Part shown: in pieces, positions 19,168 to 28,496 of the stretch
Numbering within the stretch: position 1 is the stretch's first letter
Layout: each line of letters starts with the position of its first letter
DNA from: Thioalkalivibrio thiocyanoxidans ARh2
GTDB taxonomy: Bacteria > Pseudomonadota > Gammaproteobacteria > Ectothiorhodospirales > Ectothiorhodospiraceae
Direction of reading: 5' to 3'
Length of the DNA stretch: 64,000 nucleotides
Assembly: GCF_000385215.1 (NCBI RefSeq)
Contig: NZ_ARQK01000059.1
Coordinates: forward strand, 62,001 to 126,000
Notes under the pieces: generated by a model
What the model was told of the DNA's origin: nothing
The model's input: only the letters and a program-made list of their open reading frames with translations
Databases searched by the model: none
Translations under genes and position numbers: made by a program

Positions 19168-19205
19168 AAAAAACGGGGCGCCGCCCGCTCGCGCCGGCAG
19201 CGCCC
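19168..19205 (-). terminator. Rho-independent terminator of the hsp20 gene
   Basis: On the minus strand a 10-bp stem, GGGCGCTGCC/GGCGGCGCCC (one G-U pair), closes a 10-nt loop and is followed by CGTTTTTTGG. It lies about 46 bases after the hsp20 stop and is the best intrinsic terminator in the window. It should separate hsp20 from cbpA. Confidence 0.85.
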
Positions 19206-19250
19206 GAATCGTCCGCAGCCACAGCGGTCGCGGACGGGTTTGGTGCCGGA

Positions 19251-19682
19251 TCAGCTGGCGATCTCGATCCGCCGCGGCTGCACGCGTGCCTGTTTCGGGA
19301 TGCGAACCTCCAGCACCCCGTTCTCGGAGCGTGCGGAGATGTTTTCGGCATCGGCGGTATCCGGCAGCGAGAAGCGGCGGAAGAAGGTGCCGCGCACCCG
19401 CTCGATCCGCTTGTAGCCGTTTTGTTCCTCTTCGCTTTCGTGCCTGCGCTCGCCACGCAGGGTCAGCACGCCGTTCTCCATGTTGAGTTCGATGTCCTTC
19501 GGGTCCACGCCGGGGATGTCGGCGTGCAGTACGTAGGCATCGTTCTCTTCGCGGATATCCACGGCCGGCGCCCAGTCCGAAGTCGCGGCGGAGTCCTCCG
19601 TGCCGGACAGCTCCGGCATGCGGCCGAGTTCGCGCGACAGCTGACCCAGCAGGCTCCACGGTTCGTAACGCATCATTGTCAT
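19251..19682 (-). CDS. Hsp20/alpha-crystallin family protein (class A-like)
   Basis: The 143-residue protein is a canonical small heat-shock protein. It has the N-terminal arm MTMMRYEPWSLLGQLSREL, then WAPAVDIREENDAYVLHADI, PGVDPKDIELNMENGVLTLR, the loop GERRHESEEEQNGYKRIER with FRRFSLPD, and SENGVLEVRIPK with the terminal anchor. It forms oligomers that hold unfolded proteins. A near-perfect sigma-32 promoter lies upstream and a strong terminator downstream, so it is a single-gene heat-shock unit. AGGAGGG eight bases before the first ATG sets the start. It differs clearly from the Lon-coupled Hsp20 at 6.3-6.6 kb. Confidence 0.95.
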   Translation of the reverse strand: MTMMRYEPWSLLGQLSRELGRMPELSGTEDSAATSDWAPAVDIREENDAYVLHADIPGVDPKDIELNMENGVLTLRGERRHESEEEQNGYKRIERVRGTFFRRFSLPDTADAENISARSENGVLEVRIPKQARVQPRRIEIAS

Positions 19683-19727
19683 GGCCTTGCCCTCCTCTTG
19701 CGGGTGTCAACTCTGACTCATGCATGG

Positions 19728-19755
19728 AGATAGGGGTCCCAGAGGGAATTTCAAG
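19728..19755 (-). promoter_or_regulatory. Sigma-32 (RpoH) heat-shock promoter
   Basis: On the minus strand CTTGAAA (19749-19755) is an exact sigma-32 -35. After 12 bases comes CCCCTATCT (19728-19736), close to the consensus CCCCATnT -10. The expected transcript start is about 40 bases before the hsp20 ATG. Confidence 0.8.
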
Positions 19756-19781
19756 GGGGCTGTGGGCGTTTCGGCGGACGT

Positions 19782-20009
19782 TTATGAGTGCTCCAGCCGA
19801 CGGAAGTCCAGCAGGCGATGCTGGTTATCGGTGACCAGCTCGAACACGCCATAGACGCCGCGCTGGTCCAGGTGCTGGCGCAGCAGTCGGGCGGGAAACT
19901 GCACGCTGATCCCGCCCTCCGACTTGGCGTAGACGACCGCCGCGCGCCCGGTGTAGTAGTCCTCCATCTCGTGGCGCGAGATGGCCAGGCGTACGCGGTA
20001 GCGATGCAT
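19782..20009 (-). CDS. DUF2835 family protein
   Basis: This 75-residue protein has the DUF2835 pattern: RYRVRLAISRHEMEDYYTGR at the start, then VVYAKSEGGISVQFPARLLR, and FELVTDNQHRLLDFRRLE at the end. The family is small, cytoplasmic and of unknown function. It lies 9 bp after yicC on the same strand and is probably co-transcribed with it. No cysteines or membrane segments are present. Confidence 0.85.
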   Translation of the reverse strand: MHRYRVRLAISRHEMEDYYTGRAAVVYAKSEGGISVQFPARLLRQHLDQRGVYGVFELVTDNQHRLLDFRRLEHS

Positions 20010-20018
20010 CGACCCGGT

Positions 20019-20882
20019 CTATTCCAGGTTCTGGACCTGTTCGCGCATCTGCTCGACCAGGACCTTCATCTCGACCGTGGCGCGGGTGATCTCCAGATCA
20101 TGCGACTTGGAGGCGAGGGTGTTGGTCTCGCGGTTGAACTCCTGCATCAGGAAATCCAGGCGCCGGCCGCTGGGGCCACTGTTGCCCAGGATTTCGCGCA
20201 CCGCCTTTACGTGGCCGTCGATGCGGTCCAGCTCCTCGGCGATATCGAGGCGCTGTGCCAGCAGCGCGACCTCCTGTTCCAGTCGCTTCGGGTCCAGGCT
20301 CAGGTCCAGCTCGTTGATGCGGGCCAGGGTGCGGTCGCGCTGCTCGGCCAGCATCGGGTCTCTACGCTGCCGAATGAACGCAACCTGTTCGGCCACGGCC
20401 TCAAGGCGTTCGCGCAGGCCACTGACCAGTTCCTGGCCTTCGGCTTCGCGCATCGCGACCAGGGCGTCGATCGCGGTGTCGAGTCCAGCAAGAATGGGGG
20501 TGGCAAGGTCGTCGGCGTCGACCTTGGTCGCCTCCAGCACACCGGGCCAGGCCAGGATGTCCAGCGGCGATACGCTGGCATCGTGTTTCATCATGTCGGC
20601 GATGGACTCGGTCGCCTCGATCAGCGACTGCACGCGTTCTGCGTCGTACGCCTCAGGCGAGCCCCGCGACTGGCCGCGATCGCGCAGCGCCACATCGACC
20701 TTGCCGCGAGCGAGCCGCTTCTTGAGGCGGTTGCGCACCTCGGGCTCCAGCGCCCTCAGGGCCTCCGGCAGGTGGATGCGCAACTCGAGATAACGGTGGT
20801 TGACGCTCTTCAGCTCCCAGTCGTAAACCCCCTGGTCCAGCGTCATTGGCTGCCGGGCAAAGCCGGTCATGCTCGCGATCAT
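20019..20882 (-). CDS. yicC: YicC/YloC family endoribonuclease
   Basis: The 287-residue protein begins MIASMTGFARQ, the family hallmark, and contains WELKSVNHRYLELRIHLPEAL and the C-terminal signature GRRLDFLMQEFNRETNTLASKS. YicC-type proteins are metal-dependent endoribonucleases acting in mRNA turnover. The chosen ATG has an AGGGGA site; an upstream ATG would add 12 residues. Divergence from rph, an exoribonuclease gene, repeats a common gammaproteobacterial arrangement and groups two RNA-processing enzymes around one promoter region. Confidence 0.94.
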   Translation of the reverse strand: MIASMTGFARQPMTLDQGVYDWELKSVNHRYLELRIHLPEALRALEPEVRNRLKKRLARGKVDVALRDRGQSRGSPEAYDAERVQSLIEATESIADMMKHDASVSPLDILAWPGVLEATKVDADDLATPILAGLDTAIDALVAMREAEGQELVSGLRERLEAVAEQVAFIRQRRDPMLAEQRDRTLARINELDLSLDPKRLEQEVALLAQRLDIAEELDRIDGHVKAVREILGNSGPSGRRLDFLMQEFNRETNTLASKSHDLEITRATVEMKVLVEQMREQVQNLE

Positions 20883-21010
20883 AAAGTCCCCTGTTGATAG
20901 CCCTGCGCGTGGTAGCAACCCCGTGCGCGTGTGACTCGCCGGAGGCCTCGGCCACTGCGTGCCCCCGTTCGCTCGCGGGCGCGCTCATGTGAGAGCCTCC
21001 CTGTCTCCCG

Positions 21011-21016
21011 TATACT
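21011..21016 (+). promoter_or_regulatory. Possible -10 element for rph
   Basis: TATACT lies 32 bases before the rph start in the 165-bp gap between yicC and rph. No good -35 is placed at 16-18 bases, so the call is tentative. Confidence 0.35.
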
Positions 21017-21047
21017 GCGCGCCTCTCCAATCTACCAAGGATCAAGC

Positions 21048-21767
21048 ATGCGACCCAGTGGCCGACAAGCCGACGAGATGCGCCCGGTGCGTTTTACCCG
21101 CCATTTCACCCGGCACGCGGAGGGTTCCGTGCTGGTGGAGTTCGGCGACACCCGGGTGCTGTGCAACGCGACCATCGAGTCGCGCGTGCCGCCGTGGCTG
21201 AAGAACAAGGGCCGCGGCTGGGTGACGGCGGAGTACAGCATGCTGCCCCGCTCGACGCATGACCGCATGGCGCGCGAGGCCGCGCGCGGCAAGCTGGGTG
21301 GTCGCACCATGGAGATCCAGCGCCTGATCGGCCGCTCCCTGCGCGCCGTGGTCGACCTCGAGGCCCTGGGCGAGCGCCAGATCATCGTCGACTGCGACGT
21401 GATCCAGGCCGACGGCGGGACGCGTACGGCCTCGATCAGCGGTGCCTATGTCGCCCTGCGCGACGCGATCCGCAAGGCGCGCGAACAGGGCATGATCCGC
21501 AAGGATCCGCTGCACGGGCATCTGGCGGCGATCTCGGTGGGCATCTTCAACGGCACGCCGGTACTCGACCTGGATTACGACGAGGATTCCCAGGCCGAGA
21601 CCGACCTGAACCTGGTGATGAACGAGGCCGGCGGCGTGATCGAGATTCAGGGGACGGCCGAGGGGCATGCCTTCCGGCGTGACGAGCTGAACCAGATGCT
21701 GGATCTCGGCGAGAAGGGCATCCAGCAGATCGTCGAGGCCCAGCGGGCGGCGCTGGCCGAGGGCTGA
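21048..21767 (+). CDS. rph: Ribonuclease PH
   Basis: It is a phosphate-dependent 3'-5' exoribonuclease that trims tRNA 3' ends. The 239 residues carry the family start [35 protein letters not shown], the phosphate-site [18 protein letters not shown], and [19 protein letters not shown]. Length is standard and the reading frame is intact (E. coli K-12 is known for a frameshift here; this copy has none). It leads an operon rph-rdgB-hemW-CPXCG-rof with gaps of 3 and 21 bases, then overlaps. An AAGGA site precedes the ATG. Confidence 0.96.
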   Translation: MRPSGRQADEMRPVRFTRHFTRHAEGSVLVEFGDTRVLCNATIESRVPPWLKNKGRGWVTAEYSMLPRSTHDRMAREAARGKLGGRTMEIQRLIGRSLRAVVDLEALGERQIIVDCDVIQADGGTRTASISGAYVALRDAIRKAREQGMIRKDPLHGHLAAISVGIFNGTPVLDLDYDEDSQAETDLNLVMNEAGGVIEIQGTAEGHAFRRDELNQMLDLGEKGIQQIVEAQRAALAEG

Positions 21768-21770
21768 GCC

Positions 21771-22382
21771 ATGGACCCGTCCCGTCGCGTCGTCCTCGCC
21801 ACCGGCAACCCCGGCAAGCTGCGCGAGATCCGGGCCCTACTGGGGCCTCTCGGGCTGGCAATCGAGCCGCAGTCGGAGCATGCGGTGCCCGAGGCCGACG
21901 AGACCGGGCTGACCTTTGTCGAAAACGCGATCCTCAAGGCGCGCAACGCCGCGCAGCATACCGGCCTGCCCGCGATCGCCGATGACTCCGGTCTGGAGGT
22001 CGATGCCCTGCGCGGCCGGCCGGGTATCTACTCCGCCCGTTATGCAGGGCCGGAGGCGGACGACGCGGCGAACAACGCCAGGCTGCTGGAGGCGCTGGCG
22101 GGCGTCCCCGAGGCGCAGCGAACCGCACGTTTTCGCGCGGTGGTCGTGTTTCTGGAGCATGCCGAGGACCCCTCGCCGCTGATCGCCGAAGGGGTCTGGG
22201 CGGGGCGTATCGTCGAGCAGCCCAGCGGTGCTGGCGGCTTTGGCTACGACCCGCTGTTCTTCGTGCCGGAGGAGGGCTGCACCTCGGCCGAACTGCCCCC
22301 GGAGACGAAGAATCGCCTGAGCCATCGCGGCCAGGCGCTGGCCAAACTGGTGGCACAACTGCGGGAACGTGCCGATCACTGA
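21771..22382 (+). CDS. rdgB: XTP/dITP diphosphatase (RdgB/HAM1)
   Basis: It hydrolyses non-canonical purine triphosphates (dITP, XTP) to monophosphates, keeping them out of DNA. The 203 residues show [14 protein letters not shown], the active-site [36 protein letters not shown] and the C-terminal GGFGYDPLF and [11 protein letters not shown]. It starts 3 bp after rph. Position and sequence are those of the conserved rph-rdgB-hemW run. Confidence 0.96.
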   Translation: MDPSRRVVLATGNPGKLREIRALLGPLGLAIEPQSEHAVPEADETGLTFVENAILKARNAAQHTGLPAIADDSGLEVDALRGRPGIYSARYAGPEADDAANNARLLEALAGVPEAQRTARFRAVVVFLEHAEDPSPLIAEGVWAGRIVEQPSGAGGFGYDPLFFVPEEGCTSAELPPETKNRLSHRGQALAKLVAQLRERADH

Positions 22383-22403
22383 GCCGGCGCCTATGCTCGC
22401 GTC

Positions 22404-23609
22404 ATGAGCGCATCCGTGACCCCGCTGCCCCTGGCTTTGTATGTCCACCTGCCCTGGTGCGTGCGCAAGTGCCCGTACTGCGACTTCAATTCCCACGAGC
22501 CGCGAGGCGAGGCCCCGTTCGACGCGTATGTCGAGGCGCTGATGCGCGACCTCGAGTCGCAGCTGCCGGATGTCTGGGGGCGGCGCGTGGACAGCGTGTT
22601 CATCGGCGGCGGGACCCCCAGTCTGTTCCCGCCCGAGGCAATGGCGGACCTGCTCTCCGGTCTGCGTGCGCGGCTGCCCCTGCGCCCGGATGCCGAGATC
22701 ACGCTGGAGGCCAACCCCGGCACCGTAGATCGCGCGTACTTCCGTGGCTACCGCGAGGCCGGGGTCAATCGGCTGTCGCTGGGCATCCAGAGCTTCGACG
22801 ACGCCATGCTCGAGCGCCTGGGGCGTATCCACGGCGGGGCCGAGGCCCATGCCGCGGTCGAGCATGCCCGCGGCGCCGGGTTCGACAATATCAACCTGGA
22901 TCTGATGTTCGGCCTGCCGCAGCAGTCTGTCGAGGCTGGGCTGGCCGATCTCCAGGCCGCAATCGATCAGGAACCCGAGCACATCTCCTGGTATCAGCTG
23001 ACCCTGGAGCCCAACACCTATTTCGCCGTCCGGCCCCCGGTGCTTCCGCCGGATTCCACGATCGAGGAATTGTTCACACAAGGGCAATGTGTGCTGGCTG
23101 CGGCTGGCTATACTCGATACGAGGTTTCCGCGTATGCCACGAGAGGGCGGGAATGTCGGCACAACCGAAATTACTGGACGTTCGGCGATTATCTCGGCAT
23201 CGGGGCCGGGGCCCACGGCAAGCTGACGCTGCCGTCCGACGGGCGGGTCCTGCGACGGGTCAAGCCGCGCCAGCCCGCCGCCTACCTGGAGACGCCCGAT
23301 CGGCACCGGGACCAGCCAGTTCCGGCCGCCGAGCTGCCGTTCGAGTTCATGTTGAACGCATTGCGTCTGGTAGAGGGGGTGCCCGCGCATCGGTTCGAGG
23401 AGCGCAGCGGGCTTGCCTTGAGTGCGCTGGAGCCCGCTCTGGGTGTGCTGCGGGCGGAGGGGCTCCTGGTCGCGGATACGCAGCGATTGCAGGCGACCGA
23501 GCGCGGTCTGGCACTGTTGAATGAGATTCTGGAGCACTTTTTGCCGGAGGATGCGGCGGGTGCGGTAGCCGGTGTCCGGGTGCTTGCGGGTCCGGGGGAG
23601 GTGCGGTGA
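22404..23609 (+). CDS. hemW: Radical SAM heme chaperone HemW
   Basis: The 401 residues contain the radical SAM cluster motif CVRKCPYCDF (C-x3-C-x2-C) near residue 20, with the extra C-terminal cysteine-like phenylalanine position of HemW rather than the HemN form. They also contain GGGTPSLF, LEANPGTVD, RLSLGIQSFDD and the HemW-specific HNRNYW. HemW binds heme and delivers it to respiratory enzymes; it is not an active coproporphyrinogen dehydrogenase. It follows rdgB and its stop overlaps the next start (TGATG). Confidence 0.95.
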   Translation: MSASVTPLPLALYVHLPWCVRKCPYCDFNSHEPRGEAPFDAYVEALMRDLESQLPDVWGRRVDSVFIGGGTPSLFPPEAMADLLSGLRARLPLRPDAEITLEANPGTVDRAYFRGYREAGVNRLSLGIQSFDDAMLERLGRIHGGAEAHAAVEHARGAGFDNINLDLMFGLPQQSVEAGLADLQAAIDQEPEHISWYQLTLEPNTYFAVRPPVLPPDSTIEELFTQGQCVLAAAGYTRYEVSAYATRGRECRHNRNYWTFGDYLGIGAGAHGKLTLPSDGRVLRRVKPRQPAAYLETPDRHRDQPVPAAELPFEFMLNALRLVEGVPAHRFEERSGLALSALEPALGVLRAEGLLVADTQRLQATERGLALLNEILEHFLPEDAAGAVAGVRVLAGPGEVR

Positions 23610-23803
23610 TGCGACCGGTCGAGTTTGTCGGGTTTATCTGCCCCTGGTGTGGCGAGCCGGGCGAGACTACCGTGGAAATGGTCAGTACGGACCGGGAATG
23701 GGTCGAGGACTGCGGGGTGTGCTGTGCGCCGATCGTCTTTCGGCGTGTTGAGAGCCCGGATGCAGAGATTCCGCAGGTAGAGGCCATACGGGAGGGTGAA
23801 TGA
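23609..23803 (+). CDS. CPXCG motif-containing cysteine-rich protein
   Basis: This 64-residue protein has two cysteine pairs, CPWCG near residue 11 and CGVCC near residue 36, the layout of a small zinc ribbon in the CPXCG family. Function is unknown. An in-frame GTG one codon upstream is possible, but the ATG overlapping the hemW stop is favoured. It ends in an ATGA overlap with rof, so hemW, this gene and rof are translated as one unit. Confidence 0.85.
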   Translation: MRPVEFVGFICPWCGEPGETTVEMVSTDREWVEDCGVCCAPIVFRRVESPDAEIPQVEAIREGE

Positions 23804-24048
23804 GCCTGACCCCGCCGTACAAACCGATTGCCTGCGAGCGCTATTCCGAGCTGGAACTCGCGATCCTGCGCGGGCACCACCTGCGTACCCACTGGCGCCG
23901 GGGCGAGATGGACCGGATAGCGGTGGTGCGGCCGCTGGACCTGCGCACGCGGCGCGGGGCCGAGTACCTGATCCTGCGCGATGCCGCGGGCCGGCGGCAG
24001 TGGTGGCGGCTGGACCGGCTGGTCAGCTTCGAACCGGTGCCCGGCTGA
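23800..24048 (+). CDS. rof: Rho-binding antiterminator Rof
   Basis: The 82-residue protein matches the Rof (YaeO) family. It begins with YKPIACERYSELELAILRGH, the Rof helix region, then strands RTHWRRGEMDRIAVVRPLDL, RGAEYLILRD and RQWWRLDRLVSFEPV. Rof binds Rho and blocks its RNA loading, reducing termination. Here the gene ends 93 bp from the 3' end of rho on the opposite strand, so regulator and target are convergent neighbours. It is the last gene of the rph operon. Family assignment rests on the start motif and strand order. Confidence 0.82.
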   Translation: MSLTPPYKPIACERYSELELAILRGHHLRTHWRRGEMDRIAVVRPLDLRTRRGAEYLILRDAAGRRQWWRLDRLVSFEPVPG

Positions 24049-24081
24049 TACGCCGTCCTTGCGTGGCGGGCGTCTGGCTTG

Positions 24082-24116
24082 CTCCTGGAGATCGCTTCGC
24101 TGGCGCTCGCGATGAC
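24082..24116 (-). repeat. REP-like palindrome between rof and rho
   Basis: On the minus strand the unit reads GTCATCGCGAGCGCCAGCGA then AGCGATCTCCAGGAG, the same GTCAT-GCGAG-AGCGAAGC-ATCTCC theme as the copies at 16.5 and 31.4 kb. It fills most of the gap between two convergent genes, where such elements often sit. Confidence 0.6.
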
Positions 24117-24141
24117 GGGAAGGGGCGGGGGCCGTTTCCCG

Positions 24142-25401
<1,260 letters not shown>

Positions 25402-25575
25402 TCGTGGGGTGCTGTTTTCAACGTGGATGATCGGCGACCGGGGATGGCCGCTCGGCTTGCCTTGGATTGAATATCGGGGGCAGGTAGCGGTCTGGCGACC
25501 GCCTGAACTGAACTGATGGTAAGCGACGTGCCCGCCTGGGGCAAGGCCTGAAACAGTTTTTTGGTGCTTGTTTGT

Positions 25576-25604
25576 GCCCCGGGCCGTTCGGGCTGGCCCG
25601 GGGC
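25576..25604 (-). terminator. Strong hairpin between trxA and rho
   Basis: A perfect 10-bp stem, GCCCCGGGCC/GGCCCGGGGC, with a 9-nt loop starts 8 bases after the trxA stop. No T run follows directly (ACAAACAAGC), so it is at best an atypical terminator. It may instead protect the trxA mRNA 3' end. The remaining ~170 bases form the rho leader. Confidence 0.55.
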
Positions 25605-25612
25605 GTACCGGA

Positions 25613-25939
25613 TCAGAGGTGCTGGTCCAGGAATGCGGTCAGCTGCGACTTGGACAGCGCACCGACCTTGGTGGCTTCGACGTCGCCATTCTTGAACAGC
25701 ATCAGCGTCGGGATCCCGCGAATGCCGTATTTCGGCGGCGTGGACGGGTTCTCGTCGATGTTCAGCTTGGCGACCTTGACCTTGCCGGCGTATTCTTCGG
25801 CGATTTCATCCAGAATGGGGGCGATCATCTTGCAGGGCCCGCACCATTCGGCCCAGTAGTCCACCAGGACTGGCTGATCTGCCTTCAGGACGTCTTCGTC
25901 GAAACCGGCGTCCGACGTGTACACAATTTTGTCGCTCAC
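25613..25939 (-). CDS. trxA: Thioredoxin
   Basis: This is the classic 108-residue thioredoxin with active site [13 protein letters not shown], Asp26-equivalent in VLVDYWAEW, and cis-Pro in [11 protein letters not shown]. It reduces cytoplasmic disulfides with electrons from thioredoxin reductase. The rhlB | trxA-rho divergent arrangement is the standard gammaproteobacterial order. The start [10 protein letters not shown] fits the family. Confidence 0.97.
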   Translation of the reverse strand: MSDKIVYTSDAGFDEDVLKADQPVLVDYWAEWCGPCKMIAPILDEIAEEYAGKVKVAKLNIDENPSTPPKYGIRGIPTLMLFKNGDVEATKVGALSKSQLTAFLDQHL

Positions 25940-26044
25940 TCCGAGCCCTCATCACTTGGGTTGGGGGAACAGCCTGCAACGCCGGCTGTACGGCCCTTAC
26001 TATCGACGATCATCGCCAGACAGTTCAAGTAACAGAGGATTCAC

Positions 26045-27373
26045 ATGACCGATCCCGCGCAGGAAACGCCCCGCTTCGACCAGCTTGATCTGCCCGAGGC
26101 CGTGCAGGCGGGCATCCGCGCCACCGGTTTCGAGACCTGCACACCGATTCAGGCGCTGACCCTGCCGATTGCGCTGGCCGGGCGGGATGTTGCCGGGCAG
26201 GCGCAGACCGGCACGGGCAAGACGGCGGCCTTTCTGATCGCCACCTTCAACCGCCTGCTGCGTCAGGCCCCCGCGCCGAATCGCCGGGCGACCGATGTGC
26301 GCGCCCTGATCGTGGCCCCGACCCGCGAGCTCGCGATCCAGATCCACAAGGATGCCGAGATGCTCGGGCGCGAAACCGGACTCAAGCTGGCGCTGGCCTA
26401 CGGCGGAACCGGCTACGACACCCAGCGCGAGCAGCTGGAGGCTGGCGCCGACATCCTGATCGGCACGCCGGGCCGGATCATCGACTACTTCAAGCAGAAG
26501 GTGTTCGGGCTCAAGCACACCGAGGTGGTGGTACTGGACGAGGCCGATCGCATGTTCGATCTCGGCTTCATCAAGGACGTGCGTTTCCTGATGCGTCGCT
26601 GCGCCCCGGCCAGCGAGCGGCTGTCCATGCTGTTCTCGGCCACGCTGTCGCTGCGCGTGATGGAGCTGGCCTACGAGCACATGAACAACCCGGAAAAGGT
26701 CCAGGTCGAGGCCGAGACCCTGACCGCGGATCGCGTGCGCCAGGTGATCTACTACCCGGCGAACGAGGAGAAGATCCCGCTGCTGCTGGGCCTGGCGCGC
26801 GACCTCGAGCCGGAGCGGGCCATCGTGTTCGTGAACACCAAGCATGGTGCCGAGAAGGTCTGCGACTGGCTGAACGCGAACGGGCAGAAGGCCGCGCTGC
26901 TCTCCGGCGATGTGCCGCAGAAAAAGCGCTCGAGCCTGCTGGAGCGCTTCACCGCGGGCGAGTACACCTTCCTCGTGGCGACCGACGTCGCGGCGCGCGG
27001 GTTGCACATTCCCGCCGTGACCCATGTGTTCAACTTTGATCTGCCGCAGTCGGGCGAGGACTACGTGCACCGCATCGGGCGCACGGCGCGAGCCGGGGCC
27101 GAGGGTGATGCCATCAGTTTCGGCTGCGAGGACTCCGCGTTCTACCTGCCGGATATCGAGTCCTATCTCGGCGAACGCATCCCCACCGAGAGCGTGGCCC
27201 CGGAGGCCCTGTTCAGCGACCCGGTGCGCCCCAAGCCGCGCCCGCGCAAGCCCCGCGACGACCGGCGCGGCGGCGGTCGCGGGGGCAGCGGGCGCGGTGA
27301 TGCGCGCGGGTCGGGCGGCGGCCACCGTCATCGCGGCGGAAGCGGCAAGCCAAGGGGCCCCGGCGGCGCCTGA
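26045..27373 (+). CDS. rhlB: ATP-dependent RNA helicase RhlB
   Basis: The 442 residues hold all DEAD-box motifs: the Q motif [65 protein letters not shown] and [10 protein letters not shown]. The extension from about residue 395 is Arg/Gly-rich (RGG-like), as in RhlB, and binds RNA and RNase E. Position opposite trxA-rho supports rhlB rather than rhlE. It unwinds RNA for the degradosome. It is followed closely by tRNA-Thr on the other strand. Confidence 0.93.
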   Translation: MTDPAQETPRFDQLDLPEAVQAGIRATGFETCTPIQALTLPIALAGRDVAGQAQTGTGKTAAFLIATFNRLLRQAPAPNRRATDVRALIVAPTRELAIQIHKDAEMLGRETGLKLALAYGGTGYDTQREQLEAGADILIGTPGRIIDYFKQKVFGLKHTEVVVLDEADRMFDLGFIKDVRFLMRRCAPASERLSMLFSATLSLRVMELAYEHMNNPEKVQVEAETLTADRVRQVIYYPANEEKIPLLLGLARDLEPERAIVFVNTKHGAEKVCDWLNANGQKAALLSGDVPQKKRSSLLERFTAGEYTFLVATDVAARGLHIPAVTHVFNFDLPQSGEDYVHRIGRTARAGAEGDAISFGCEDSAFYLPDIESYLGERIPTESVAPEALFSDPVRPKPRPRKPRDDRRGGGRGGSGRGDARGSGGGHRHRGGSGKPRGPGGA

Positions 27374-27410
27374 GGGCCGGGCCGGCCGATGCAGCGGGAA
27401 ACAGGGGAAA

Positions 27411-27486
27411 TGGTGCCGACGGCAGGAGTCGAACCTGCGACCTATCGATTACGAATCGATTGCTCTACCAACTGAGCTACGTCGGC
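27411..27486 (-). tRNA. tRNA-Thr (anticodon CGT)
   Basis: A complete 76-nt cloverleaf with encoded CCA: acceptor GCCGACG/CGTCGGC, D-arm with AGCTCAGTTGGTAGAGC, anticodon loop TTCGTAA in an ATCGA/TCGAT stem, and T-loop GGTTCGACTCC. Anticodon CGT reads ACG. Its 3' end is 37 bases from the convergent rhlB stop. Confidence 0.96.
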
Positions 27487-27567
27487 GAAGCGCGCCATAA
27501 TAGCGGGGGTGGGGCTCGACAACAATCCCGCGCGGCTTTGAGTGCGGTTGGCGACGCGGGGGATGGA

Positions 27568-28005
27568 TCAGACCTTGCGGCTGCTGACCCGGATGATCAC
27601 GTCTACGCCCAGCAGTTCCTTGCCCGTCGGCAGCGCAGGCAGGTGCGAGATATCGACCCGCGCAGGGTCGACGTCTTCCAGCTCGCCGGTATCGGTGTGG
27701 AACAGGTGGTGGTGCGGGTTCAGGTTGGAGTCGTAGAACAGCTTGGTCGGGTCGACCACGACCTCGCGCACCAGCCCCTTTTCCGCGAACAGCTTGAGCG
27801 TGTTGTAGACCGTGGCCTTGGAGACGCGCGACGAATGCTGCACCAGGCGACCGAGGATCTGTTCGGCACTCAGGTGCTGGTGGCGCGCGAACATGACCCG
27901 CGCGATCTCCACGCGCTGCTCGGTCGGCGAGATCGCGTGTTTGCGCAGCAGGGCGCGTGCGTCGTCGACGTCCAGCAGATTCGGATTGTCAGATGTAGCA
28001 GACAT
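27568..28005 (-). CDS. Fur-family transcriptional regulator lacking cysteines (Irr-like)
   Basis: The 145-residue protein has the Fur winged helix (TEQRVEIARVMFARHQHLSA, then VSKATVYNTLKLFAEKGLV) and the dimerisation domain with NPHHHLFHTDTGELEDVD. There is no cysteine anywhere, so the CxxC structural zinc sites of Fur, Zur and PerR are absent. That state is characteristic of Irr-type and other atypical members; Irr senses heme or iron in alphaproteobacteria. The ligand here is unknown. The gene stands alone between tRNA-Thr and tRNA-Gly. It is clearly different from the cysteine-bearing Zur at 50.4-50.9 kb. Confidence 0.85.
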   Translation of the reverse strand: MSATSDNPNLLDVDDARALLRKHAISPTEQRVEIARVMFARHQHLSAEQILGRLVQHSSRVSKATVYNTLKLFAEKGLVREVVVDPTKLFYDSNLNPHHHLFHTDTGELEDVDPARVDISHLPALPTGKELLGVDVIIRVSSRKV

Positions 28006-28090
28006 ATTCCGGACAATATAACAGCCGCTGGATCACGTCCAGATCACGTCAGTCCGATGGGGGGTCCGGAGGCGCAAGCCTCTGATAGAA

Positions 28091-28164
28091 TGGAGCGGGT
28101 GATGGGAATCGAACCCACATTAAGAGCTTGGGAAGCTCCCGTTCTACCATTGAACTACACCCGC
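28091..28164 (-). tRNA. tRNA-Gly (anticodon CCC)
   Basis: This 74-nt cloverleaf has encoded CCA. The acceptor is GCGGGTG paired with CACCCGC, the anticodon loop is TTCCCAA, and the T-arm is GGGTTCGATTCCC. The anticodon CCC reads GGG codons only, useful in this GC-rich genome. It lies just upstream of and opposite to thiS. Confidence 0.95.
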
Positions 28165-28230
28165 TTGAGTCGGCGATTGTAGGCCTTGCCGGCCTCCGGC
28201 TCAACGGCAAACGATCCTGACTAGGTAACG

Positions 28231-28437
28231 ATGCAGATCCAGTTGAACGGCGAACCCTTCGAACTCCCCGATGATGGCGAGGCAACCCTGGCGGCGCTGA
28301 TCGAGGCGCGTGGCCTGGGCGGTCGCCGGCTGGCGGTGGAGGTGAACGAGGAACTGGTGCCGCGCAGCGAGCACGCCGCACATCCGTTGCGCTCCGGCGA
28401 TCGCGTGGAAATCGTGCAGGCGATCGGGGGCGGGTAG
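28231..28437 (+). CDS. thiS: Sulfur carrier protein ThiS
   Basis: The 68-residue ubiquitin-fold protein starts [15 protein letters not shown] and ends [10 protein letters not shown]. The terminal Gly-Gly becomes the thiocarboxylate that gives sulfur to the thiazole ring. thiG follows after 59 bp, giving the usual thiS-thiG pair. No TPP riboswitch is visible upstream; only 66 bases separate it from tRNA-Gly. Confidence 0.95.
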   Translation: MQIQLNGEPFELPDDGEATLAALIEARGLGGRRLAVEVNEELVPRSEHAAHPLRSGDRVEIVQAIGGG

Positions 28438-28496
28438 GCGCACAAGACTCTCCTGTCCGTACCCCATCCGCAATTACTTTCAACGAAGGAATCACC

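Noticed and set aside
28165-28230. Possible TPP riboswitch before thiS
   Set aside because: The gap to tRNA-Gly is only 66 bases and lacks the CTGAGA and GATCTG-type conserved boxes.
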